64,000 nucleotides of DNA from Takakia lepidozioides (Eukaryota > Streptophyta > Takakiopsida > Takakiales > Takakiaceae), in contig CM060732.1 in NCBI GenBank assembly GCA_030704615.1, positions 39,723,053 through 39,787,052 of the forward strand. The letters run 5' to 3'. The position numbers and the translations under genes are program-made. Positions 10,947-19,833 of this stretch are shown in pieces; the first letter of the stretch is position 1, and every line of letters starts with the position of its first letter. The notes beneath the pieces were generated by a model, which was given only the letters and a program-made list of their open reading frames with translations, was not told where the DNA came from and ran no database searches.

Positions 10947-13900
10947 ATGGCGGATATTACGGACTACACATTAGCTTTACTTCTCACGCAGTGGCACAAG
11001 GACGGGCGGGTTGAAAGGACATTTTCTCTCACTCAGTATTTGCAAGCCCCACAGGCTTACACGCACTTACCCATTCCTTTCCGTGCCAACCATACTTTTA
11101 TGCTCTACGCCCTGCAAGCTTTCCTAAAGCTATTTCAGACAAGGCCATCTTGTTTGCCTGGGATGAAGAGAATTAGGGGAATGGAGGATATCAGGGTGAA
11201 GAGCACCACAATTCTACAGAAGCAAACAATTTGCTACACCACAGGCAGTGCAGCTGCTGAAGGAGTTGCGATTGGAAGGGCTGCTTCGCAAGGAATGGTC
11301 CTTGCATCATCGGAAGTATATGATTCAATTTGTTCAGAACTTTGAGCCTCGGACAGGAGTTACACAGGTGAGGGGAGTAGACATAGAGATTACTCCCCAG
11401 TACTTGCAGCAACTGTTTGAATTGCCATCTGGGCATGTAAATGTGGATGAACACATGGCAAGATTGCAAATGGTCAATTTGGTCCAAGAAGCGAGTTTCT
11501 TTAAAACTCAAGGATACACTTGCACCAAGGCCGAGTACCCAGGGTTAAGGGAAGTTGGCCAAATACTGAATGTTTTGTTTGTCATGAAACAGAACCAACA
11601 GTACCTTAGCAGATCATTCACGAAGGAAATACTGAAAGCCTTGAGGGGAGAGAATGTGGCTTGGGCGCAATTGATGTACAATGGTCTGGTGGAAGAGATG
11701 AAGCGGTTACAGGGCATTGTTGCTAAGTCTCCGATCATTGTGTCTGGCCCAGTGATTGCGCAAATTATCCTTGATTCTTGTATACTAGATGCGCGAGAAC
11801 GCAAGGAGATGGGAGTGTTTGAAACAGCCACAACTGCAATTGAGGAGCAGGGCTCGTCACATGGTGAAGGAGGATTGGAGGGGCAACACCAGTCCAAGAA
11901 ACAGAAGCGGGATACGACTGTGGCAGATCCACTATCTTCAAGGAAACCACAAGATGATGTTTCCATAGCACTTGTGCAGAATGAGGAGGAGCAGCACAGG
12001 GGGCTGTTATTGCTGGAAGCACGGCCTTTGGAGAGGGAGGAAGAAGTCACCTCAATACCACAGCCACCACAGCCAGTTGACTCAATTGTTCCGGGGGACA
12101 CTCAGTTAGTCCATGTTGTTACACCAGAGCCTATTGTGGTGGAAGGGGAAGGGTTGGACATTCCCACGACAGAGCAGGTAGTTGCAGAAATTGAGAAGGG
12201 TGACATTCTCTATGAAAACTTTGGCTTGGTCAGGGAACCAGTGGTACCCAAGATGCAGAGTTTGTCCAAGCAAGCCCCTGCTGTGCATGTGATACCCGAA
12301 CCTGTGGCGGAGGTTCCAGGAGTAGACTGTCAGGGCACTGCAGCACCTACGGCGGATCAGGTGGCTCAGGAGCAGGATCTTATGGGATCATGGCCTGATT
12401 GGTTCGTGAAACATCAAACTGTGGAAGATCAAGGAGAACAGCAGCAAGTTCACCATGAAGACCCATAGCAGGCCATGCTATGAGTTCCATAAGCAGGACA
12501 CTCAATTTGTTGGGCACTTATGTGAAATCCCATGTTCCATCCACACAATTGGCAGCTTTGAGGGAGGAACTCAAGCAGGAGTTTGAGGCTAGAATCGCCA
12601 CGGAGTGTGCAAACAAGGTGGATGTGGAGGCCAACCTCAAGTTGCAGAAAGAGTTGGAGGACACGAAGGCTACTCTGCAGCTAGCAAAGGGGAATCTGAT
12701 TGAAGCAGGTCTGGAGCAGGGGAAGTTGCATGAAGCACACAAGCAACAGCTATACCAATTGCAGGTGAAGCATGAGGGCAAATTGCAGGAAGTGAACGTG
12801 CTCCATACAAAGTTGGAGGCAGTTCATCGGAAAATGACCATCCAATGTGCCACACTAACAACTGCTCTGGACCAAACTGCATTAGAAGTTAATAGACAAG
12901 CAGAGAGGTGTATGATGGCAGAGGGTGAGACAATAGAGCAAGGGAAACTCATTGCTGATTTGAAGGCTACAATCTGTCGCAATGAGAATACTTTCCAATA
13001 GTACAGTCAGGTTGAGGCTGAGAAGGAAAGGTATATCCTGGAGTTGCAGCAAACACTCATGGTCCATAAGAATGAACTCTCTATGGCTAACAAGGCTTGG
13101 AAGGAAGCCAACAATCTGTCTGCTGTCTATGCGGCCCTGGTTGAACCTCATGCGAAGCGCATGGAGGCTTTACAGTAGCAGTTAGATGTGTATAGACTCA
13201 AGGAGGAGCAGGCTCTCAGGGGTGCACACAGGACTTGGTGGATAATCATCTTATGCAAGTATGGTTAACACAAGGGCCGGTGGAAGGGAAGGCACCAAGG
13301 AAGCTCACCCAGGGGGAGATGAATGATCTCAGGTTGCAGGTACAGAACATTGCCACAATTACTATAGACAATGTCTATAGTAGGATAGTGGAGTTACATG
13401 ATGATGTAGAAGGGCTGCAGACTCAAGTGGATGACTTGAGTTCCAACATTGACAAAAGGTTCTTTGTTCCTGAGGAGCAGTTGATGGCTACTTATTTGCA
13501 TGCCAAGACTCTGATTTTTCAGTCTTCATCACAGGAGGTGCAAGAGTTGCCAGCAGTAGGAGGGACAATGGTGGCAATATCACAGCCCCCACAGCAGGTG
13601 GCTGTGCAGGTGACTGACACTGTTGATACCATGCTGAAGCCACAGTCTGAGGTTTGGGGGGATGTTGTTTTTAACCCACCAAGGACTCCTGCTGCACTGG
13701 AGTACAATCGGGCTATGATTATGCCTTTCAACCAAATTCCCATTGTGATGGATTTTGGCTTGGAAGGAATTCAGTCCTCCACAGTCTTTGGCACATTATT
13801 ACCAGATCATGTGCATTTGGTTGCCGGTGGCAACTCGGACTAAGGTTCTTCCGAACAATCGACCCATTGAGGATCATCATTTTGCAAGGTACTGGTCTGA

Positions 13901-14726
13901 GGCAGGCACCATGCTGAAGGAATTAATTGCCTTCCAGGTTGTTCATGGGTACATCTACACCAAGACCAATGAGGTATCTAGTTTGGTCATGGGCTGTGGA
14001 TTGTACTATGCTGCTTATTTCCTTGCACGTTATCACATTAGGCAGCAGAAGATGCAGTCAAGATTTCTGAGTTATTCCAGTGGAGATCATTGGGTCTTAC
14101 CTTCAGTTCCACCCCATATGTATCTGTATGATGCGAAAGTCATGATGCAGAAGGATTCCCAGCTTTGTTCATGGTTTAATTTGGCTTGGAACAACTTGGC
14201 CAAAGAAAAATTGGGCCCTGACGATATTTTTTATAAGGGACATGAAGCCTGGAAATACTTACACTGTTCCAAAGTCGTTGGCACACCTCTCACCTATACG
14301 GCCAAGGAGTTCACGGAGTTCACTCATTTTGCTTGCAAGAGATTAAAGCAAGTAGTACAGTTCAAGCTTCCGGTCATGGTGGGCCAACACTGTATGCCAC
14401 GCAGGATTCTTGAGGAGCCACTTAAAGTTCGGCCACCGAAACACCTCAGGGGGGAAGATGATTATGATACTACTGGTTCTACGGAGGAACCTTTTGACAT
14501 GGCGGAGGACTATGCACTACAGATGGCAGAGAAGAAATGGCGGGGATCTCCTATGCCTGAGAGGTTACCTCGTTATCAACCACAGGAGGGTCAAACATTT
14601 CCATTTGGTGCTCAATCGCCTCCATCAGCCAGTGACAGGGCTCGGGCTCGCACACAGAGCCCTCCAAATGACTCTCACCGTCAAAAGGGTGCTCGCTCAC
14701 AAATGTTTGCTGATCCTAAACAGTAA
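10947..14726 (+). pseudogene. Long 3' ORF of gypsy element, unknown function
   Basis: About 1,250 codons from MADITDYTLALL to FADPKQ, the stop lying about 20 bp before the purine tract. The N-terminal quarter includes a LFELPSGHVNVDEH motif and a helical region. A Pro/Glu-rich acidic linker follows (about 11820-12460). A long coiled coil with heptad Leu/Glu/Lys pattern covers about 12540-13230, and a second short coiled coil (VEGLQTQVDDLSSNID) lies near 13410. The C-terminal block carries EDHHFARYW and VMGCGLYYAAY, and the tail is basic and Ser/Pro-rich. It is broken by frameshifts near 11230, 12470, 13230 and 13752 (an extra T) and by UAGs at 12466, 12999 and 13176. Degenerate homologues occur at 26030-26700 (minus) and 29160-29996 (plus), so it belongs to the element family. 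It has no membrane segment typical of env. Function unknown. Confidence 0.8.
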
Positions 14727-14747
14727 ACCATGAGGACACGACTTTTT

Positions 14748-14765
14748 GAGAGGGGGAGGGGTAAA
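14748..14765 (+). other. Polypurine tract
   Basis: GAGAGGGGGAGGGGTAAA directly abuts the TG of the 3' LTR, the expected place for plus-strand priming. Confidence 0.85.
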
Positions 14766-15579
14766 TGCTAGAGGGCTATCTGGGACTTAGACATGTTTAC
14801 GGGTTCTGTGGGGTACCCTTAATTTTTGCGTAGACTTACGGATGGTAGACTTAGACCAACAAAGGCTTTAGGGGTGGAAGACAGACTTACACACTCAGTC
14901 ACAGTCAGACACAACCTTACACAGCCCGACACAGCCTTACACAGTTAGTCACAGTCTATCACAACTCGACACAGCTTCGCACAGCCAGTCACAGCCCGAC
15001 ACAGCCCGACACAGCTAGTCACAGCTCGGCACAGTCACAGCCCGACACAGCTTGGCACAACCCGTCACAGCGTACGTAGGGAACGGTTATCATTGGCAGG
15101 GAACGACATCTGCAGAAGGAACCTGCTTACTTCTTGGGTGACGGTTAGTTAGTTAGGCGATTAAAACAGCTTGCAGGTAGATTAGGCAGAGTAGCAACTT
15201 GGAGAGGGACTTCGGGCATCAGGACTTGGTCATCGGGAAGAGGAGGAGGCTTCGGCCTGATACTTGATAGATCTTAATCTGATATATTCCATACTCACAC
15301 TGTGTAGAGAGACCTGAGTGAAGCTGTGGAATGAATGGATGAGTGATTGAGAACCTGGAAGATTGCTGAAGCAATCTAATGCATAAATATAAACAGTAAG
15401 GTAATTTGCTGACATGAAGGCAAGAAAGAATACAAACATGAAACACTTCCATGATACACTAGTTGTAGGTCATGACTGATTGTTCTGAGCGGGCTTAGTG
15501 CTTAGAGATATCCAACTCTTCTATCTTGGAGTTCCCACCACGGATAGCAAAGGGATGGGTGAGTAAAAGCCGCTCGATA
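14766..15579 (+). repeat. 3' LTR (814 bp)
   Basis: Begins TGCTAGAGGGC and ends CCGCTCGATA (the terminal CA has become TA). The CACAG array lies at about 14890-15075. Relative to the 5' LTR, about 105 bp are missing at the AGGAGGAGGCTTCGGCC junction near 15241-15255, plus one repeat unit. Confidence 0.92.
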
Positions 15580-15584
15580 GGGAC
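15580..15584. repeat. Target-site duplication GGGAC, right copy
   Basis: Identical to 2620-2624 and directly adjacent to the 3' LTR end. Confidence 0.92.
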
Positions 15585-16090
15585 GATCCCTCGGATAGTG
15601 GAGCGATTACCCGAGAGAAGAGCTGCTTGTCGCCCTCCATCCCTAAAAAAATGCCTGCCTGCATGGAAGGAAGCCCCTGCAGGAGAGAAATTCCATACAC
15701 CGAATGATAAGCGATGCCATGTGACAAGATCCAAACTGTATGTGGAAACTAGAAAGTGCTTAGATACGAACTTGTACCCATGGAGAGGTCAAAATTTGGA
15801 TGAAAATAGAATGGATGAATGTAAAATGTCGATTCCAATCCGCTTATCGCGTAAGCAAGGTAAAAAGCTTGAAGAGGGAAGAAGTTGCTTTGGAGGAGAG
15901 AGGGGGCGATGCTGCTTTCCGTGTACGATGACCAATAGGTTTCGTCTGCAGCAATCTCACAAGAGGATTCCTTCTCGGTCGCACCCCTTTCTGTGACCTT
16001 CCTATGTTGCATCTTGTGTTCCATCTCTACTGAGTGAATTTGCTCGACCACATCGCAAAGAGTCATTGCAATGGTATGTCTGAATGGCTA
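15585..16090. other. Non-coding flank, nothing recognised
   Basis: Host or older repeat sequence into which the gypsy element inserted. Open frames here lack recognisable motifs. Confidence 0.4.
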
Positions 16091-16104
16091 CATGTCTGGG
16101 TCTG

Positions 16105-16134
16105 GATTAAGATGGCGTTGACGCCAGCTTAATC
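16105..16134. repeat. TTAA-type palindrome, copy 1
   Basis: GATTAAGATGGCGT, TG centre, ACGCCAGCTTAATC: 14-bp arms with one mismatch. Part of a block of about 56 bp that recurs 167 bp downstream, ending in CTCCACCCCTCTAAG. A TGTCTG-rich simple repeat lies between the two copies. Confidence 0.75.
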
Positions 16135-16271
16135 TCCACCCCTCTAAGCTTAAGAAAATTGAAAAACAGAAAAGAAGCAACCACTCAAGTCCTACCGTCT
16201 GTTTGTGTATCTGTATGTGTGTTTGTCTGTTTGTGCACATGTCTGTCTGTCTACCTGTCTATCTGGGTCTG

Positions 16272-16301
16272 GATTAAGATGGCGTTGACGCCATCTTAAT
16301 C
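16272..16301. repeat. TTAA-type palindrome, copy 2
   Basis: Perfect 14-bp arms (GATTAAGATGGCGT and its complement) around a TG centre. It lies in the second copy of the duplicated block. Confidence 0.8.
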
Positions 16302-16518
16302 TCCACCCCTCTAAGCAGAAGAATATTGGAAAAATTCAAGGGTCATAAAGAAGCTCAACGGAAATTGTATGTGTTGTTGAGTTTAAATAAGTGTATTTTA
16401 ATTTGGCAGAAGCTTAATTCCAGCCCAGAAGAGCATCCAGATTAAGGTGTCAGTAAAATTTATTAAAAAAACAGTTTTTTTTTTAGTTTTTAGTTTTTTT
16501 CCCCCTTCCGAATGTGCT

Positions 16519-16548
16519 AGATTAAGGTCGTTGACGACACCTTAATCT
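16519..16548. repeat. TTAA-type palindrome, copy 3
   Basis: AGATTAAGGTCGT, TG centre, ACGACACCTTAATCT; the arms pair apart from a two-base bulge. The preceding CCCCCTTCCGAATGTGC is found inverted at 17585-17605, suggesting these are the flanks of one TTAA-bounded insertion. Confidence 0.65.
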
Positions 16549-16776
16549 GAGGTAAAATAGTTTTCTTATAATCTCACAAATTCAACGGTAAAAAATCCTT
16601 CGATTTACTATGTTGTGGATGATGCAGATAGGGATGGATCGAAAGGTTCATTTACCTGGATGATTTAGGGTAGGTAGATATGACCTCATGAATAAAGCTA
16701 TATACTCATTCAGGATGGGCCCACCCAAAAGGTGCTCGTCGCTAAGGATTAATTCCAGCCCAGAAGACCAACCAGA

Positions 16777-16802
16777 TTAAGGTGGCGTCAACGCCACCTT
16801 AA
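16777..16802. repeat. TTAA-type palindrome, copy 4
   Basis: Perfect 12-bp arms, TTAAGGTGGCGT and complement, around CA. The preceding ATTCCAGCCCAGAAGA also occurs at 16410-16430 and, in variant form, at 18970. Confidence 0.78.
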
Positions 16803-17540
16803 CCCCGAGCTATTTTTTGGTTGACCCACCCTTATGGACAATGGTGTAACTTCTTACCCCCAATGAATCATGGGGATGAACCTTATACTTATGTGCATAT
16901 CTACTAGATCCATGTCTTGTCAAAAATATAGGCAAATTGACCGTTGCATTCCAGAGATTATAACAAACTAATATGCCCCAATTTATAAATATATTAAAAA
17001 ATTACATGGAAAAATTTGTTTGACCACAAGATTGAAGTATCGAGTTAAATCTTTTTAGACAAAGGCCCTCCAAAATCTGATTATATGGCACCTAAACTAC
17101 TGCCTCCCCAAAAAATCAGACCAAAATTCCAAAAATTCAGATAGGCTGCTTTGTATGTGAAATCGGGGGGTATCTTGTTTTGGCTTCTTTCCCAAGTACA
17201 CCCATGAGGTGACATTTGTTTTCCAATTCCTTTGGTAAATAAGTGCACAGTAACATTTCATGGTGCCTTGTCCAAATTTTTTGGCATTATGATGAATTTT
17301 CAGCCCTAGATGTTATCTTGAAGATTGCCCATTTGGCTGCCACATAGGCATGTCAATGGTGCTCTAACACTGGAATTCCTGAAACCCTGGCACTTTGCAA
17401 AATTCTAGGGAACAGAGCTTTTATGATTTTTTGGCGTTGTAAATTCCCACATGTGCTCCTCTCTGACATCTACAATTCGTCTTCAAGGTTCACTTCCATC
17501 CACTATCATCCCTAGGAACTGAAGCGTGGCAAGTAATCTG
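16803..17540. other. Non-coding body of TTAA repeat cluster
   Basis: No coding potential. The last 40 bp form the end of a TTAA element; the rest is low-complexity A-T-rich sequence without recognised features. Confidence 0.4.
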
Positions 17541-17580
17541 ACGCGACCCGATTCGGGTCGCGTCGTCCTTTAGGGGTTAA
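17541..17580 (-). mobile_element. Terminus of a TTAA-bounded element with palindrome
   Basis: A 23-nt palindrome at 17541-17563 (ACGCGACCCGA, T, TCGGGTCGCGT) is followed by the terminal motif TCGTCCTTTAGGGGTTAA. The same end structure occurs at 56387-56425 and, decayed, at 23281-23318. The other terminus of this copy is not identified. Confidence 0.6.
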
Positions 17581-17666
17581 TCTGGCACATTCCGAAGGGG
17601 GAAAAAAATAAAAAATAAAAAATAAAAAATCCCCCAAATGTTCCAGATTAATTCCCAGCCCTTATT

Positions 17667-18135
17667 GGAACATGACAATTCACCCCAAAAACAATAAAAA
17701 CAATAAAAACTAAATAAAAGCCTTGGCGAGCAGCTGTGTTCGTAGATGGAAACAGGCTCGGCATTAAAGTGGCGTCAACGCCACCTTAATTCCCAGCCCC
17801 TGTTGGAACTTAACCCTTCAAGGACGAGGCGACCCGTATCGGGTCGGGTCGAAATTTCGATTGGATGATAAATGTGCAGATCATGTTGGATGAAAACGAT
17901 TCCTGAACGAAAAGTGTAGCCCATAAATATTTACGGCCCCATGTGTTGATCGCACCCTAAAAAATCTAATCCCCGGCCGTCAGGATTTTTTGGAATCTGG
18001 AGGGGTACCCAAAATCCTGTGGTTTTGGGCCCGTCAGCAGGTTGACTGGCAGACGTGGCAGGCAGGATTGGGGGGGGGGGGCGTTTGCCGGCATGGGGTG
18101 ACAGCGGGGGGCTGCATGTCCGCCCGTGCGGACAG
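17667..18135 (+). repeat. Left arm of long inverted repeat
   Basis: From GGAACATGACAATTCACCCC at its outer end, the sequence matches the reverse complement of 23000-23441: closely over the outer 150 bp and more loosely to at least the block GCATGTCCGCCCGTGCGG at 18113. The two arms enclose about 4.9 kb with the hAT transposase pseudogene. This arm also contains palindrome copy 5 and the left end of the 17810-18961 element. Confidence 0.7.
17763..17790. repeat. TTAA-type palindrome, copy 5 (with empty-site comparison)
   Basis: ATTAAAGTGGCGT, CA, ACGCCACCTTAAT. The right inverted-repeat arm reads GGCACTTAATTCCC at the same place, without the palindrome. The difference is 22 bp beginning with TTAA and followed by a second TTAA. 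Confidence 0.75.
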
Positions 18136-18961
18136 CGGCGGACCCCCGGCACGCGCGAAACGCCAGGCACGTGGCCCAATCAGGTGGCAGGTGGCGGGAG
18201 ATTCTCACCCGCGTAGGGTTTAGGTGCGTGGCCCAATCAGGTGGCCGTTGGCAGGTCATGGAGGGAGAGCGCTGAAACGCAGGGTGGAGGGCCCCCTGAC
18301 TTCCTTGGTTTGTGATGACGTGGCCGGATTTTTTTGGCCGGAAATGTCCACCGGCTCCGGCAATTCTTGGCCGGAGCTGGGATTCAAGTAGGGATTCGGT
18401 TATTTGGCAATCTTTGCCAACAAACAGCTTAGAATGTGGAATTTTTTTTCCAGGGTACTCGGTAGGTAGGCAAACAACAACATGACGAGAGGAATTTGGA
18501 TTCCCTCACAAATTGCCCCACATTTGGGGGGATGTGTTTTTCCCATGAGAGAAATTGGCATTTTGACCCCCCTGTTTTCCCATACAAAGCAACCATTATG
18601 CATTTTTGGAATTTGGCTCTGGAATTTTGGGAGGCTTTGCTGTGGGTGCCATATAATCTGAATCTGGGTAGGCTGTATCAATGAAAAATAAAAAGGTTGG
18701 CAATCTGCTTGGTCAAACCAAATTTTCATGTTGAAAATATATCCAACAAAAAAAAAAGCCTAGAATTTTTGTTATAATCTTCCACTTTAGACGGTCAATT
18801 CTCCTGAAATTTTTACTTCAGGTGCATGAAGTAGGTAGGATGACTTTGGAACGGTTCATCCCCTCGGATGTTTGTCCAATTGGAGATACACCCTCATCCG
18901 TGAGGGTATGTCTGGTTTTAGACGGGGCCCACCAAAAACAGGCTCGTCCTTGAAGGGTTAA
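17810..18961. mobile_element. TTAA-bounded non-autonomous element (1,152 bp)
   Basis: Perfect 19-bp terminal inverted repeats: TTAACCCTTCAAGGACGAG at 17810-17828 and its exact complement at 18943-18961. A subterminal palindrome (CGACCCG, TAT, CGGGTCG) follows the left end only. There is no coding capacity. TTAA at both tips recalls piggyBac-type targets or the TTA/TWA targets of PIF/Harbinger; the class is undetermined. Directly after the right end a short block (TTGAAGGGTTAATTCCAACC) is duplicated in tandem. Confidence 0.72.
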
Positions 18962-19679
18962 TTCCAACCCTTGAAGGGTTAATTCCAACCGAGAAGAGCA
19001 GGTCCTCCCAAAATTCGGTCATAAAAAATGGTTTGACCAAGCTTTGAATCTACCTTCTAGATTTTTTTTTTGTGAATGCTCATCACAGTCAACACCCTTG
19101 CCACCTAGGTGACCTTGTCACCAAATTTCAGAAGCAAATTTGAAATTTATGAGGGGCTCATATGTATGTGAAATTGGGGGATAAAAATGACATCCAGGTA
19201 CACTGGATTAGGAAAGAGACGCTGAAATTTGCATCAAAACTGGAATTCTGAACGGTCATTCAGTGCCATGTCGGATTCCTCACTGACCTGCAAAATTTCA
19301 AAACATTCCACAAATGCAGTAGGTCCTGATTTTGGAAACAACATTTTTTGAGTCACATTGCACGTGGGCAGCGTCCGGGAAATATTTTGAGTTGAACCAG
19401 CCAGTGGCCGCTCATTTTCAGCACCAACCGGCTAAGTGGGTTGGGGGGTCGGCTGCTGCCCCTTGGTGGTAACTTCAGGCGGTCAATTTCCTACATATTG
19501 TTTTACAACCGGTAATATTCCTTCTTCTTTTTTGTGTGTTCGGCTATAAATCCGGCCATTGTACATATCAACCGGTTCATTTCCTGCAAATGAAAAATAA
19601 ATTCAGCTGCATACAAATTCAACAAATGAACAACAATAAATAATCACAACCAATTTTAAGCAATTCAAACAAGTGCAGA
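18962..19679. other. Non-coding sequence 3' of hAT pseudogene
   Basis: A-T-rich, with repeated CCGG/ACCGGTT words. No gene recognised. Confidence 0.4.
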
Positions 19680-19694
19680 AAATTATCCTTGGCA

Positions 19695-19771
19695 GGAGTT
19701 GAACCTGTCAATGCCCTCCACCAGTTGGAGGCCAAGGATCGAACCCTTCTAAAATGCAAGGACCTCAACCA
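19695..19771 (-). repeat. Tandem tRNA-like (SINE-like) promoter boxes
   Basis: Read on the minus strand: an A-box-like TGGTTGAGG (19763-19771) and B box GGTTCGATCC (19736-19745), then a second A-box-like TGGTGGAGG (19715-19723) and B box GGTTCAACTCC (19695-19705). The spacing fits tRNA genes, but no intact cloverleaf with anticodon arm was found. A dimeric tRNA-derived SINE head or tRNA relic is the best reading. Confidence 0.45.
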
Positions 19772-19833
19772 AAAATTGAAGGGCCTTGAATTTTAGAAGC
19801 GTTACCTATCTAAACAAACAAACAAACATAAAT

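Larger units (their letters stand above)
2625..15579 (+). mobile_element. Complete Ty3/gypsy LTR retrotransposon, decayed
   Basis: A 12,955-bp element with LTRs at 2625-3553 and 14766-15579, a PBS just inside the 5' LTR, a purine tract just before the 3' LTR, and a perfect 5-bp duplication (GGGAC). The internal order is gag, protease, reverse transcriptase, RNase H, integrase, then a sense-strand 3' ORF of about 3.8 kb. The order RT-RH-IN places it in Ty3/gypsy. No chromodomain is seen after the integrase GPY/F motif and no second RNase H is obvious, so a non-chromovirus clade near Athila or an early-plant lineage is likely. The coding regions carry several frameshifts and many UAG stops, so it cannot be autonomous now. 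By eye the LTRs differ at about 21 of 814 aligned positions plus two indels, a moderate age. Confidence 0.93.

Noticed and set aside
11508-12101. 197-codon minus-strand frame within the 3' ORF
   Set aside because: Shadow of the acidic, Gln/Glu-rich sense ORF; Ser/Cys-rich translation without motifs.
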